Assembly: GCF_001579805.1 (NCBI RefSeq)
Contig: NZ_CP014546.1
Span: forward strand, 5,270,001 to 5,334,000
Origin: Pseudomonas azotoformans
Lineage (GTDB): Bacteria; Pseudomonadota; Gammaproteobacteria; Pseudomonadales; Pseudomonadaceae
DNA: 64,000 bases
Direction of reading: 5' to 3'
Every line of letters starts with the position of its first letter. The first letter of the stretch is position 1. Below the pieces are notes generated by a model. That model had not been told where the DNA came from. It worked only from the letters and a program-made list of their open reading frames with translations, and ran no database searches. This document shows positions 46,414-58,407 of the stretch, piece by piece. The position numbers were made by a program, and so were the translations under genes.

Positions 46414-46501
46414 ACCACTCAGGCAATCGGCGGGAACTTTGCCAGGAAATAACCGCCTGAATCCGGTAGGCTCACCCTTTTCATTCAAGGAGTTACTTCC
46501 C

Positions 46502-46783
46502 ATGGCCAAAGCCACCGCCCGTCACATCCTCGTTTCCACTGAAGACAAGTGCAACGAACTCAAGGCCCAAATCGAAGGCGGCGCCGATTTCGCAGAGATC
46601 GCCAAAGCCAACTCCAGCTGCCCGTCCAGCCGCGACGGCGGCAACCTGGGTTCGTTTGGTCCAGGCCAGATGGTCAAGGAATTCGACACTGTCGTCTTCA
46701 GCGCCCCGGTCAACACCGTGCAAGGCCCTGTGAAAACCCAGTTCGGCTACCACCTGCTGGAAGTCACCAGCCGCCAGGACTGA
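46502..46783 (+). CDS. ppiC: PpiC-type parvulin peptidyl-prolyl isomerase
   Basis: 93 residues from ATG 46502, with CAAGGAG upstream. Single-domain parvulin: ARHILVSTEDKC, FAEIAKANSSCPSS, GGNLGSFGPGQMV, FGYHLLEVTSRQ. No signal peptide, so cytoplasmic. Accelerates proline isomerisation during folding. A related 91-residue parvulin is at 60947. Confidence 0.93.
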   Translation: MAKATARHILVSTEDKCNELKAQIEGGADFAEIAKANSSCPSSRDGGNLGSFGPGQMVKEFDTVVFSAPVNTVQGPVKTQFGYHLLEVTSRQD

Positions 46784-46808
46784 TCCAGTCCGCGCTGATG
46801 CTTTAAAC

Positions 46809-46834
46809 AACGGCCCGCCTTTTGGTGGGCCGTT
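46809..46834 (+). terminator. Terminator-like hairpin after ppiC
   Basis: AACGGCCCGCC-TTTT-GGTGGGCCGTT, an 11-bp stem with one G-T pair, 25 bases after the stop. Lacks a long U run. Confidence 0.6.
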
Positions 46835-46913
46835 GTGCATGTGATGACTGGCGACGCTGATGCCGTTAGCGTACAAATCCCTTTTCTACTTCACACGGCG
46901 TTCAAGGCTGACA

Positions 46914-48773
46914 ATGCGATTGGCTTTTTCCTACATTTTGAGTTCGACCCTGGCCCTGCTGCTGGCCAGCACCGCCGTGATCGCGGCACCTCAACCGTAC
47001 CTGACCGTGTACGGCGAACCGGCCAAATACCCCGCCGGCTTTACCCATTTTGACTATGCCAACCCGAACGCCCCCAAAGGCGGCAGCCTGCGCCGCTCGG
47101 CCATCGAGATCGGGCGCTTTGACCACGTGTTGCCCTATATCGACAAAGGCATCGGCGTTTCCCAGGTCGACGGCTGGCTGTATGCGCCCCTGGCCCAGCG
47201 CTCCCTGGACGAGCCCTACACCGTTTACGGCCTGGTGGCCGAAAAGATGGAGCGCGCCGACGACGGCCTGTCGCTGCGTTTTTTCCTCAACCCCAAGGCC
47301 CGCTTTGCCGACGGCAAGGCCATCACCGCCGAAGATGTGCGCTACAGCTTCGAACTGCTGATGACCCAAGGCAGCCTGCGCTTTCGCACCCTGTTTGCCG
47401 ACGTCAAGCACGTCGAAGTCGAGGGCGAACGCCAAGTGCGTTTCGATTTCTCCAGCAATGAAAACCGCACCCTGCCCCTGGACATCGCCACCCTGCCGGT
47501 CTTCCCGGAACACTGGTGGAAGACCCGCGACTTCGCCAATGGCGGCGGCTATGAGGCGCCTCTGGGCAGCGGCCCCTATAAAGTCAGCAAGATCGACTCC
47601 GGCAGCACCATCACCTTTACCCGCGATCCGAACTGGTGGGGCAAGGACCTGCCCGTCAGTCGTGGCCTGTATAACTTCGATCACCTGAGCCTGGAGTACT
47701 TCGGCGACACCGAAGTGGCCCGCCAGGTATTGCGCGGCGGTGCCTACGATTTCAACCGCGAGTTTTCCGCCACCGGTTACTCCATCGGCTACAACGGCCC
47801 GGCCTTGGATGACGGTCGCCTGCAACGCGCGCACCTGGCCAAGGAAATGCCGCAACCGGCCCAGGGTTATGTGTTCAATGTGCAAAAGCCGATGTTCAAG
47901 GACCGCCGCGTGCGCCAGGCCCTGGCGATGCTGTGGGACTTCGAATGGGCCAACCGACAGATGATGCGCAACATGTACATCCGCCAGCAGAGCTTCTTCT
48001 CCAACAGCCCGCTGGCGGCCAGCCAGCCGCCGACCCCAGAAGAACTGGCGATTCTTGAACCCTTGCGCGGCCAGGTGCCGGACGAGGTGTTCACCCAGGT
48101 GTTCAAGGCGCCGGTCACCGACGGCAGCGGCATGATCCGCGACAAGCAATTGCAGGCCCTGGCCTTGCTGGAGGAAGCCGGCTGGAAACCGGACGGCGAC
48201 AAACTGGTGAATGCCGAGGGCGAACCGCTGGAATTCACTTTCCTTAATGCCCAAAGCGGCATGGAACGCCTGCTGCTGCCGTACAAGCGCAACCTGGCGC
48301 AAATCGGTATCACCCTGAATATCCGTCGTATCGACTCCTCCCAGTATGTGAACCGCGTGATGGCACGGGACTACGACATGATCGTCACCGGTTTCCCGGT
48401 CACCACCTCGCCCGGTATGGAGCTGTACAACTACTTCGGCTCGGCCGCCGCGTTCGATCCCGGCGCCAACAACTACATGGTGCTCAAGGACCCGGCCGTC
48501 GACAGCCTGATCAAGGGCTTGGTCAAGGCCGACAACCAGGCGCAGATGCTCACCTACGCCCACGCGCTGGACCGGGTGCTGCAATGGAATTACCTGTGGA
48601 TTCCCAACTACTACCCGCCCGGCACGTCCGCCGCGTGGTGGAACCGCTTCGGCCGCCCGGCCATCGAGGCGAAAAACGACGAAGCCCTGGAAACCTGGTG
48701 GGAAATCAGCCCCACGCCCCTGACCAACGAACAAATGAACGCTGAGTTGAAAAAACGCGGAGGTGCGCGCTGA
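46914..48773 (+). CDS. yejA: Peptide ABC transporter, periplasmic binding protein (YejA-like)
   Basis: 619 residues from ATG 46914, with AAGG upstream; the frame extends to 46860. A signal peptide (residues 1 to about 28, ending STAVIA) precedes the family-5 solute-binding fold: [46 protein letters not shown] and FDFNRE-like segments. Homologues bind oligopeptides and microcin C. First gene of yejABEF; stop and next start overlap as TGATG. Confidence 0.92.
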   Translation: MRLAFSYILSSTLALLLASTAVIAAPQPYLTVYGEPAKYPAGFTHFDYANPNAPKGGSLRRSAIEIGRFDHVLPYIDKGIGVSQVDGWLYAPLAQRSLDEPYTVYGLVAEKMERADDGLSLRFFLNPKARFADGKAITAEDVRYSFELLMTQGSLRFRTLFADVKHVEVEGERQVRFDFSSNENRTLPLDIATLPVFPEHWWKTRDFANGGGYEAPLGSGPYKVSKIDSGSTITFTRDPNWWGKDLPVSRGLYNFDHLSLEYFGDTEVARQVLRGGAYDFNREFSATGYSIGYNGPALDDGRLQRAHLAKEMPQPAQGYVFNVQKPMFKDRRVRQALAMLWDFEWANRQMMRNMYIRQQSFFSNSPLAASQPPTPEELAILEPLRGQVPDEVFTQVFKAPVTDGSGMIRDKQLQALALLEEAGWKPDGDKLVNAEGEPLEFTFLNAQSGMERLLLPYKRNLAQIGITLNIRRIDSSQYVNRVMARDYDMIVTGFPVTTSPGMELYNYFGSAAAFDPGANNYMVLKDPAVDSLIKGLVKADNQAQMLTYAHALDRVLQWNYLWIPNYYPPGTSAAWWNRFGRPAIEAKNDEALETWWEISPTPLTNEQMNAELKKRGGAR

Positions 48774-49834
48774 TGTTTGCCTATATCGTGCGGCGCCTGC
48801 TGCTGATCATCCCGACGCTGGTGATCATCCTGCTGGTGAATTTCGTGATCGTACAAGCCGCGCCCGGCGGCCCGGTGGAGCAAGCCATTGCCCATTTGCA
48901 AGGCATTGGCGGCGGTGGCGTCGGTGGTTCCTCCGGCGAAGGCATCAGCGGCGGCTCCCGCGCCAGCCGTGGCCTGGACCCGAAGTTGATCGCGGACATC
49001 GAAAAACAGTACGGCTTCGACAAGCCTGCGCCGGAACGCCTGTGGCTGATGCTCAAGAGCTACGCGCAGCTGGACTTTGGTAACAGTTTTTTTCGCGGCA
49101 AGACGGTGATCGACCTGATCCTGGAAAAGATGCCGGTGACCATCTCCCTCGGCCTGTGGGCAACGCTGATCACCTACCTGGTGTCGATCCCCTTGGGGAT
49201 TCGCAAGGCGGTGCGCCACGGCAGCAGCTTTGATGTGTGGAGCAGCACCGCGATTGTCATCGGCTATGCGATGCCGGCGTTTCTGTTTGCGATGTTCCTG
49301 ATCGTGGTGTTTGCCGGCGGTACGTCGCTGAACTGGTTTCCGGTGCGCGGGCTGGTGTCGGAGAACTTCGAAGAACTCAGCACCGTGGGCAAGATTGCCG
49401 ACTATTTCTGGCACCTCGTATTGCCAGTCACCTCGCTGGTCATCGGCGGGTTTGCCACGCTGACCATCCTCACCAAAAACTCGTTCTTGAACGAAATCAC
49501 GCGCCAGTATGTGGTGACCGCCCGTGCCAAGGGCCTGAGCGAACGGCGCGTGTTGTACGGCCATGTGTTCCGTAACGCGATGTTGCTGGTGATCTCGGGG
49601 ATTCCCCAGGCATTCATCGCCGTGTTCTTCGCCGGTTCCCTGCTGATCGAGGTGATCTTCTCCCTCGATGGCCTGGGCCGCATGAGCTACGAAGCCGCCG
49701 TCTCCCGCGATTACCCGGTGGTCTTCGGTTCGTTGTTTATCTTCACGTTGTTCGGCCTCTTGATAAAACTCATCGGTGACCTCTGCTACACCCTGGTGGA
49801 CCCGCGTATCGACTTCGCCGCGAGGAACGCCTGA
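48773..49834 (+). CDS. yejB: Peptide ABC transporter permease (YejB-like)
   Basis: 353 residues, with GGAGG 10-14 bases upstream. Six membrane segments, and the EAA-type loop in [21 protein letters not shown] Gly/Ser-rich insert ([18 protein letters not shown], about residues 44-61) lies in the first periplasmic loop. Overlaps yejE by TGATG. Confidence 0.93.
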   Translation: MFAYIVRRLLLIIPTLVIILLVNFVIVQAAPGGPVEQAIAHLQGIGGGGVGGSSGEGISGGSRASRGLDPKLIADIEKQYGFDKPAPERLWLMLKSYAQLDFGNSFFRGKTVIDLILEKMPVTISLGLWATLITYLVSIPLGIRKAVRHGSSFDVWSSTAIVIGYAMPAFLFAMFLIVVFAGGTSLNWFPVRGLVSENFEELSTVGKIADYFWHLVLPVTSLVIGGFATLTILTKNSFLNEITRQYVVTARAKGLSERRVLYGHVFRNAMLLVISGIPQAFIAVFFAGSLLIEVIFSLDGLGRMSYEAAVSRDYPVVFGSLFIFTLFGLLIKLIGDLCYTLVDPRIDFAARNA

Positions 49835-50856
49835 TGCTAAACCTGTCTCCGGTGGCGCGCCGCCGTTTCGAGCGCTTCAAGAAAAACCGACGCGGCTGGT
49901 GGTCGCTGTGGCTGTTTATCGGTCTGTTTATCCTGACCCTCGGCGGTGAGTTGATCGCCAACGACAAACCCCTGGTGTTGAGTTTCAAGAACGAACTGTA
50001 TTTCCCGGTGTTCAAGCGTTACACCGAGCAACAGTTCGGCGGCCAGTTGCCCTTCCAGGCTGACTACCGCAGTGACTACGTGAAAAAGCTGATCGAGCAG
50101 GACGGCGGCTGGATGTTGTTCCCACCAATCCCGTTCAGCGACGACACGCCCAACTACGAACTGACCCGCCCTGCCCCCAGCCCGCCCTCGGCGGTGAACT
50201 GGCTGGGCACCGACGATCAGTCGCGGGATGTGTTGGCGCGGGTGATCTTTGGTGCGCGGGTGTCGATCCTGTTTGCCCTGGCGCTCACCGCGATCAGCGC
50301 CGCCATCGGTATTGCAGCCGGTGCGTTGCAGGGTTATTACGGCGGCTGGGTGGATTTGATTGGCCAGCGCGTGCTGGAGGTGTGGTCCGGGCTGCCGGTG
50401 CTGTACCTGCTGATCATCCTGTCTGGTTTTGTCGAGCCCAATTTCTGGTGGCTGCTGGGGATCATGGCGCTGTTTTCCTGGCTGGCCCTGGTGGACGTGG
50501 TGCGCGCCGAGTTCCTGCGCGGGCGCAACCTGGAATACGTCAAGGCCGCACGGGCCTTGGGTTTGGGTGATGGCAAGATCATTCGCCGGCATATCCTGCC
50601 CAATGCCATGACCGCGACCTTGAGCTACCTGCCGTTCATCCTGACCGGCGCGATTTCTACCCTGAGCGCCCTGGATTTCCTCGGTTTCGGCATGCCGGCA
50701 GGCAGCGCCTCCCTGGGCGAGCTGATTGCCCAGGGCAAGCAGAACCTGCAAGCGCCCTGGCTGGGCCTGACGGCGTTCTTCACACTGGCGCTGATCCTGT
50801 CGCTGCTGGTGTTTATCGGCGAGGCATTGCGTGATGCCTTCGACCCACGCTCATGA
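49834..50856 (+). CDS. yejE: Peptide ABC transporter permease (YejE-like)
   Basis: 340 residues starting with a long cytoplasmic N-terminus (RRRFERFKKNRRGWWSLW) before the first membrane span. The lead-in LGTDDQSRDVLARVIFGAR is typical of DppC/YejE permeases, and the EAA loop is in KAARALGLGDGKIIRRHILPNA (in part). Pairs with YejB. Confidence 0.93.
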   Translation: MLNLSPVARRRFERFKKNRRGWWSLWLFIGLFILTLGGELIANDKPLVLSFKNELYFPVFKRYTEQQFGGQLPFQADYRSDYVKKLIEQDGGWMLFPPIPFSDDTPNYELTRPAPSPPSAVNWLGTDDQSRDVLARVIFGARVSILFALALTAISAAIGIAAGALQGYYGGWVDLIGQRVLEVWSGLPVLYLLIILSGFVEPNFWWLLGIMALFSWLALVDVVRAEFLRGRNLEYVKAARALGLGDGKIIRRHILPNAMTATLSYLPFILTGAISTLSALDFLGFGMPAGSASLGELIAQGKQNLQAPWLGLTAFFTLALILSLLVFIGEALRDAFDPRS

Positions 50857-50866
50857 GTGACCGCCT

Positions 50867-52441
50867 ATGAACCTGATCGAAATCCGCGACCTCAGCGTCG
50901 CCTTCAGCGGCCAGACCGTGGTGCGCAACCTGAGCCTGGACGTACGCCCCGGCGAGTGCCTGGCGCTGGTCGGCGAGTCGGGCTCGGGCAAGTCGGTGAC
51001 CGCCCACTCGATCCTGCAATTGCTGCCCGAAGCCGGCACCGAAACCACCGGCTCTATCCGCTACCGCGGCCAGGAGCTGATTGGCGCATCGGCGGCGACC
51101 CTGCAGAAGCTGCGCGGCAACCGTATTGCGATGATCTTCCAGGAGCCGATGACCTCCCTGAACCCGTTGCACAGCATCGAAAAGCAGATCGGGGAAACCC
51201 TGCTGTTGCACAAGGGCCTGGGAGGCAAGGCGGCCCAGGCGCGCATCCTCGAATTGCTTGACCTGGTGGGCATTCAGAAACCCCAGGAACGGCTCAAGGC
51301 CTATCCCCATCAACTGTCCGGCGGGCAACGCCAGCGGGTGATGATCGCCATGGCCCTGGCCTGCGAGCCGGAACTGCTGATCGCCGACGAACCCACCACC
51401 GCGTTGGACGTGACCGTGCAGCGCAAGATCCTGCTGCTGCTCAAGTCCCTGCAACAACGCCTGGGCATGTCGCTGCTGCTGATCAGCCACGACCTCAACC
51501 TGGTGCGCAGCATTGCCCAGCGCGTGTGCGTGATGCGCGCGGGTGAGATTGTCGAGCAGGCCGACTGCCAGAGCCTGTTCAATGCGCCCCAACATCCTTA
51601 CAGCCGTTTGCTGCTGGATGCCGAGCCGGACGGTGATGCGCTGTGCAGCAATGAGCGCGAAACCGTGTTGCAGGTTGACGACCTGACCGTGCAATTCCCC
51701 CTCGGCGGCGGGTTGTTCCGGCGCAAGACCTACCTGCGTGCGGTGGACGGCATCAGCCTCAGCGTGCAACGCGGCAAGACCCTGGGGATTGTCGGTGAGT
51801 CCGGCTCGGGCAAATCCACCCTGGGCCAGGCGATCCTGCGGCTGCTGGACTCTACCGGCAGCATCCGCTTCCAGGGTGAAGCCCTCGACCCGCTGAATAA
51901 CCAGCAGATGCGTCCATGGCGCAAGCAGATGCAGGTGGTGTTCCAGGACCCTTACGGCAGCCTCAGCCCACGCATGACCGTGGAGCAGATCATCAGCGAA
52001 GGCCTGGAGGTGCACGCGCCGTGCAGCCTGGCCGACCGTGATGCGCAGGTGATCCAGGTGCTCAAGGATGTGGGCCTCGACCCTGCCAGCCGCCACCGTT
52101 ACCCCCATGAGTTTTCCGGCGGCCAGCGCCAACGCATTGCCATCGCCCGCGCCTTGGTGCTCAAGCCGGCGCTGATGCTGCTCGACGAACCCACCTCGGC
52201 CCTTGACCGCACCGTGCAGAAGCAAGTGGTGGCGCTGCTGCGTGAACTGCAGGAGAAATACGGCCTGACTTACCTGTTCATCAGCCATGACCTGGCGGTG
52301 GTGCGCGCGATGGCCCACGACATGATCGTGATCAAGGACGGCAAGGTCGTTGAGGCTGGCGCAAGCCATCGGGTGTTTGACGCGCCGCAGCATCCCTACA
52401 CCCAGGAATTGCTGGCGGCCGCCTGCGGATTATCCTCATGA
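50867..52441 (+). CDS. yejF: Peptide ABC transporter, duplicated ATP-binding protein (YejF-like)
   Basis: 524 residues holding two full ATPase domains. Walker A GESGSGKS occurs twice (about 35 and 315), signature LSGGQRQR and FSGGQRQR, and Walker [13 protein letters not shown] and [12 protein letters not shown]. It energises YejBE. The stop overlaps the start of the sigma54 activator by 4 bases (ATGA). Confidence 0.94.
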   Translation: MNLIEIRDLSVAFSGQTVVRNLSLDVRPGECLALVGESGSGKSVTAHSILQLLPEAGTETTGSIRYRGQELIGASAATLQKLRGNRIAMIFQEPMTSLNPLHSIEKQIGETLLLHKGLGGKAAQARILELLDLVGIQKPQERLKAYPHQLSGGQRQRVMIAMALACEPELLIADEPTTALDVTVQRKILLLLKSLQQRLGMSLLLISHDLNLVRSIAQRVCVMRAGEIVEQADCQSLFNAPQHPYSRLLLDAEPDGDALCSNERETVLQVDDLTVQFPLGGGLFRRKTYLRAVDGISLSVQRGKTLGIVGESGSGKSTLGQAILRLLDSTGSIRFQGEALDPLNNQQMRPWRKQMQVVFQDPYGSLSPRMTVEQIISEGLEVHAPCSLADRDAQVIQVLKDVGLDPASRHRYPHEFSGGQRQRIAIARALVLKPALMLLDEPTSALDRTVQKQVVALLRELQEKYGLTYLFISHDLAVVRAMAHDMIVIKDGKVVEAGASHRVFDAPQHPYTQELLAAACGLSS

Positions 52442-53841
52442 GTACCAGCCTCACGGATTACCAACAGGTTCGTGGCCTGGCCATTCAGTCGCTGTTCGAG
52501 ATCATCGAGCAGTCCAGCGAAGGCACGGTGATTGTCGACCGCGACGCGAACATCGTGTGGATGAACGAACGCTACGCCAAACGCTTTGGCCTGAAAAGTG
52601 CCGACGAAGCCATCGGCCAGCCCTGCGAGCAGGTGATTTCCAACAGCCTGTTGCGCCAGGTGGTGCGCAATGATCAGCCGATCCTGTTGGACATCCAGGA
52701 CACGCCCAAAGGCCCGCTGGTGGTGATGCGTTTGCCGATCCACAACGATGCCGGCGCGGTGATCGGCGCGATTGGCTTTGCATTGTTCGATGAACTGCGC
52801 AACCTGTCACCGCTGATCGAGCGCTACCTGAGCATGCAGCAGGAGTTGGCCTCGACACGCTCGTTGCTGCGCTCGCGCCAGAGCAAATACAACTTCGCGC
52901 ACTTTATCGGCACCAGCGCCGCCAGCCTCGAAGTCAAGCGCCGGGCGCGGCGCAGTGCCAGCGCCGAGTCGCCGGTGTTGCTGCTGGGCGAGACCGGCAC
53001 CGGCAAGGAATTGCTGGCCCAGGCGATTCACGGCGCTTCAAGCCGTGCGCATAAGGCCTTTGTCAGCATCAACAGTGCAGCGATTCCCGCTGACCTGCTG
53101 GAGGCCGAGTTCTTCGGCACCGCACCGGGCGCGTTTACCGGCGCCGACCGCAAGGGTCGTGCGGGCAAATTCCAGATTGCCCAGGGCGGCACGCTGTTCC
53201 TCGATGAAATCGGCGACATGCCGCTGCCGCTGCAAAGCAAATTGCTGCGGGTGTTGCAGGAGAAGGAATTCGAGCCGGTGGGCTCCAACGAGATGCTGCA
53301 CAGCGATGTGCGGGTGATTGCGGCCACGTCCATGGATCTTGAAGCGGCGATCAAACGCGGTGAGTTTCGCGCCGACCTGTATTACCGGCTGAATGTGCTG
53401 CCGATCCAGGTGCCGCCGTTGCGTGAGCGGCTGGAGGATATTCCAGCGTTGAGCGAGGCGATTCTTGAGGAGTTGCGCAGCCAGCATGAGTTGGACCGCG
53501 AAGCCTTGGCCCTGCTGGCGCAGCATGCGTGGCCGGGGAACATCCGTGAGCTGCGCAATGTGTTGGAACGCGCGGCGCTGCTGAGTGATGACCTGGTGCT
53601 GAATGCCAGGGAAATACGGGCGGCCATTGGTACCTTTACGCCGGTGGCGCGTAACAGCGCCGTCGCGACGGTTGAGGGGGAAAGTTTCAACACAGCGCGG
53701 GAACGGTTTGATCGGCAGATCATCACGGCAGCGTTGAGGGCGTGTGAAGGCAATGTGGTGGAGGCAGCCAAGCAGCTCGGGCTTGGGCGGTCGACGCTGT
53801 ACAAGAAGATGGTGGCGTTGGATCTTGCCCAGTCTCAATAG
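52438..53841 (+). CDS. hbcR: Sigma54-dependent activator of 3-hydroxybutyrate use (HbcR-like)
   Basis: 467 residues. An N-terminal PAS domain (about 15-120: GTVIVDRDANIVWMNERYAKRFG) is followed by an AAA+ domain with Walker [15 protein letters not shown], and [14 protein letters not shown] Fis-type HTH ends the protein (GNVVEAAKQLGLGRSTLYKKM). It lies just upstream of the permease-dehydrogenase-synthetase operon, which has a sigma54 promoter, as in P. aeruginosa PA2005. It also overlaps yejF, so it may be transcribed with the transporter. Confidence 0.85.
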   Translation: MSTSLTDYQQVRGLAIQSLFEIIEQSSEGTVIVDRDANIVWMNERYAKRFGLKSADEAIGQPCEQVISNSLLRQVVRNDQPILLDIQDTPKGPLVVMRLPIHNDAGAVIGAIGFALFDELRNLSPLIERYLSMQQELASTRSLLRSRQSKYNFAHFIGTSAASLEVKRRARRSASAESPVLLLGETGTGKELLAQAIHGASSRAHKAFVSINSAAIPADLLEAEFFGTAPGAFTGADRKGRAGKFQIAQGGTLFLDEIGDMPLPLQSKLLRVLQEKEFEPVGSNEMLHSDVRVIAATSMDLEAAIKRGEFRADLYYRLNVLPIQVPPLRERLEDIPALSEAILEELRSQHELDREALALLAQHAWPGNIRELRNVLERAALLSDDLVLNAREIRAAIGTFTPVARNSAVATVEGESFNTARERFDRQIITAALRACEGNVVEAAKQLGLGRSTLYKKMVALDLAQSQ

Positions 53842-53873
53842 AGAGACACAATTCCATATACGAAGACATTTCA

Positions 53874-53964
53874 ATGTGGGAGCGGGCTTGCTCGCGAATA
53901 TGGTGTGCCAGCCGCCTGATTCTTGGTTGATACAGCGCATTCGCGAGCAAGCCCGCTCCCACAT
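53874..53964. repeat. REPIN (two inverted REP elements)
   Basis: The first REP, ATGTGGGAGCGGGCTTGCTC and onward (53874-53900), is mirrored by CATTCGCGAGCAAGCCCGCTC and onward (53938-53964) across a 37-base spacer. Each also folds on itself. This is the standard Pseudomonas fluorescens-group REPIN, mobilised in trans by RAYT transposases. It lies between hbcR and the sigma54 promoter. Confidence 0.93.
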
Positions 53965-54019
53965 TTGATCTTCATAAGTCTCAAATAAGGGACAAATCTG
54001 ATAGCGCCAATCCAATATC

Positions 54020-54041
54020 TGAAATTTATTCATATATTTCA
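54020..54041 (+). promoter_or_regulatory. Inverted repeat upstream of the sigma54 promoter
   Basis: TGAAAT-N10-ATTTCA, perfect 6-bp arms, 13 bases upstream of the -24 element. Candidate HbcR-binding site, although enhancer sites for such activators usually lie further upstream. Confidence 0.4.
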
Positions 54042-54054
54042 AAAGCTTAGCTAG

Positions 54055-54071
54055 TTGGCACATATCTCGCT
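54055..54071 (+). promoter_or_regulatory. Sigma54 promoter of the 3-hydroxybutyrate operon
   Basis: TTGGCACATATCTCGCT against YTGGCACGNNNNTTGCW: TTGGCAC exact, GC at exact GG-N10-GC spacing, two mismatches (A for G, C for T). It ends 56 bases before the permease ATG and lies just after the gene for a sigma54 activator. Confidence 0.82.
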
Positions 54072-54127
54072 ATAGCCCCTTCCTACAGCAACACCCCACA
54101 AAAATAACAATCCGATGGAGACACACC

Positions 54128-55519
54128 ATGAGTGTGATCATTGCCCTGGCAGCGCTCGCGTTGCTGATGCTGGCTGCCTACCGTGGCTATAGCGTTATCC
54201 TGTTTGCCCCCATTGCCGCCCTAGGCGCTGTGCTGCTCACTGACCCCTCCGCCGTCGCGCCTGCCTTTACCGGGGTGTTCATGGAGAAGATGGTCGGCTT
54301 TATCAAACTGTATTTCCCGGTGTTCCTGCTCGGCGCGGTGTTCGGCAAGCTGATCGAGCTGTCGGGCTTTTCGCGCTCCATCGTTGCCGCAGCGATCCGC
54401 TTGCTCGGCACGCGCCAGGCGATGCTGGTGATCGTCCTGGTCTGCGCCCTGCTCACCTATGGTGGCGTGTCGCTGTTTGTGGTGGTGTTTGCGGTGTACC
54501 CGTTCGCGGCGGAGATGTTCCGCCAGAGCAATATCCCCAAGCGCCTGATCCCGGCGACCATCGCCCTCGGCGCGTTCTCGTTCACCATGGACGCCCTGCC
54601 CGGCACGCCGCAGATCCAGAACATCATCCCCAGCACCTTCTTCAACACTACGGCCTGGGCCGCGCCATGGCTGGGCCTGATTGGCACGATCTTCGTGTTC
54701 TGCGCCGGCATGCTGTACCTGGCACGCCAGCGCAACAAGGCGCAACGGGCCGGTGAAGGCTACGGCACCGAGCTGCGCAACGAGCCGGAAACGGCCGACA
54801 ACCTGGCGCTGCCCAACCCCTGGATCGCGCTTTCGCCGCTGATTCTGGTGGGCGTGATGAACCTGCTGTTCACCCATTGGATCCCGCAGTGGTACGGCAA
54901 GACCCACAGCCTCGCCCTGCCAGGGATGACCACGCCGGTGACCACCGAAATCGCCAAGCTCACCGCGATCTGGGCGGTGCAAGCGGCGTTGCTGGTGGGC
55001 ATCGTCATGGTGTTGGTGTTTGGCTGGTCGGCCATCAAAAGCAAACTCGCCGAAGGCAGCAAAAGCGCGGTCAGCGGTGCGTTGCTGGCGGCGATGAACA
55101 CCGCTTCCGAATACGGCTTTGGTGCCGTGATCGCCTCGCTGCCAGGCTTTCTGGTGTTGGCGGACTGGCTCAAGGGCATCCCTAACCCACTGGTCAACGA
55201 AGCGATCACCGTAACCCTGCTGGCCGGTATCACCGGCTCGGCGTCGGGTGGGATGAGCATCGCCCTGGCGGCCATGTCCGAGAGCTTTATTTCGGCGGCC
55301 CATGCGGCCAATATCCCCCTTGAAGTGCTGCACCGCGTCGCGGCCATGGCCAGCGGCGGCATGGACACCCTGCCCCACAACGGCGCGGTGATCACGCTGC
55401 TGGCGGTCACCGGCCTGACGCACCGCGAAGCCTACAAGGACATTTTCGGCATCACGATCATCAAGACCCTTGCGGTGTTCGTGGTGATCGGTACTTTCTA
55501 CGCCACCGGCATTGTGTGA
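54128..55519 (+). CDS. GntP-family permease, probable 3-hydroxybutyrate transporter
   Basis: 463 residues, about twelve hydrophobic segments and no signal peptide. GntP-family features include GVSLFVVVFAVYPFA, TMDALPGTPQIQNIIP, GITGSASGGMSIAL and SGGMDTLPHNGAVI. First gene of the sigma54 operon, 7 bases before the dehydrogenase. Context (dehydrogenase, synthetase, activator) points to D-3-hydroxybutyrate uptake. Confidence 0.85.
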   Translation: MSVIIALAALALLMLAAYRGYSVILFAPIAALGAVLLTDPSAVAPAFTGVFMEKMVGFIKLYFPVFLLGAVFGKLIELSGFSRSIVAAAIRLLGTRQAMLVIVLVCALLTYGGVSLFVVVFAVYPFAAEMFRQSNIPKRLIPATIALGAFSFTMDALPGTPQIQNIIPSTFFNTTAWAAPWLGLIGTIFVFCAGMLYLARQRNKAQRAGEGYGTELRNEPETADNLALPNPWIALSPLILVGVMNLLFTHWIPQWYGKTHSLALPGMTTPVTTEIAKLTAIWAVQAALLVGIVMVLVFGWSAIKSKLAEGSKSAVSGALLAAMNTASEYGFGAVIASLPGFLVLADWLKGIPNPLVNEAITVTLLAGITGSASGGMSIALAAMSESFISAAHAANIPLEVLHRVAAMASGGMDTLPHNGAVITLLAVTGLTHREAYKDIFGITIIKTLAVFVVIGTFYATGIV

Positions 55520-55526
55520 GGTTTTC

Positions 55527-56300
55527 ATGACGACATTGAACGGCAAGACCGCCCTGGTCACCGGCTCCACCAGCGGCATCGGCCTGGGGATTGCACTGAG
55601 CCTGGCCAAGGCCGGCGCCAACCTGATCCTCAACGGCTTCGGCGACGCCAGCGCGGTGATCGCCCAGGTACAGGCGTTCGGCGGCAAGGTCGGCCATCAC
55701 CCGGCGGACGTCAGCGACCCGGCGCAAATCGCCGACATGATCGCCTACGCCGAGCGTGAATTCGGCGGCGTGGATATCCTGGTGAACAATGCCGGCATCC
55801 AGCATGTGGCGGCGGTGGAAGACTTTCCGGCCGAGCGCTGGGACTCGATCATTGCAATCAACCTGTCGTCGGTGTTCCACAGCACGCGGTTGAGCTTGCC
55901 AGGCATGAAAGCCAAGGGCTGGGGGCGTATCGTCAATATCGCCTCGGTGCATGGCCAGGTCGGTTCGGTGGGCAAGGCCGCCTATGTGGCAGCCAAACAC
56001 GGTGTGATTGGCTTGACCAAGGTCGTCGGCCTGGAAACCGCCACCAGCAACGTGACGTGCAACGCCATCTGCCCCGGCTGGGTGCTGACGCCGCTGGTGC
56101 AGAAGCAGATTGATGACCGTGCCGCCGCCGGCGTTGACCCGCAGCAGGCGCAGCATGATCTGCTGGCGGAGAAGCAGCCGTCCCTGGAGTTTGTCACGCC
56201 GCCGCAACTGGGCGAGCTGGTGCTGTTCTTGTGCAGCGAAGCCGGCAGCCAGGTGCGCGGCGCCGCGTGGAATATCGACGGCGGCTGGCTGGCACAATAA
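55527..56300 (+). CDS. bdhA: D-3-hydroxybutyrate dehydrogenase
   Basis: 257 residues from ATG 55527, with GTGAGG upstream. SDR with TGSTSGIGLGIA, NNAGIQHV, Ser in IASVHG, Tyr and Lys in AAYVAAKHG, and the CPGWVLTPLVQKQID segment typical of 3-hydroxybutyrate dehydrogenases. Oxidises D-3-hydroxybutyrate to acetoacetate with NAD+. Confidence 0.93.
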   Translation: MTTLNGKTALVTGSTSGIGLGIALSLAKAGANLILNGFGDASAVIAQVQAFGGKVGHHPADVSDPAQIADMIAYAEREFGGVDILVNNAGIQHVAAVEDFPAERWDSIIAINLSSVFHSTRLSLPGMKAKGWGRIVNIASVHGQVGSVGKAAYVAAKHGVIGLTKVVGLETATSNVTCNAICPGWVLTPLVQKQIDDRAAAGVDPQQAQHDLLAEKQPSLEFVTPPQLGELVLFLCSEAGSQVRGAAWNIDGGWLAQ

Positions 56301-56313
56301 CAAGAGGCCCACT

Positions 56314-58272
<1,959 letters not shown>

Positions 58273-58339
58273 AAGGTTTCAGCGCTGACGCACTCATTTG
58301 AAGACAAACCCCGAATGCATGCTATTTTTCGGGGGTAGT

Positions 58340-58370
58340 CACCCATTCCCAAGTCACGGGATAATGGGTG
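58340..58370 (+). terminator. Palindrome after the 3-hydroxybutyrate operon
   Basis: CACCCAT-TCCC-aagtcac-GGGA-ta-ATGGGTG, a two-part stem followed by TTGTCATCTTT. A second, weaker palindrome CCCCGAA...TTCGGGG lies at 58309-58334. The first is the probable terminator; an operator for the following kinase gene is the alternative. Confidence 0.5.
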
Positions 58371-58407
58371 TTGTCATCTTTCAAAGCGTTACGCTCAGGG
58401 CTTTTTC

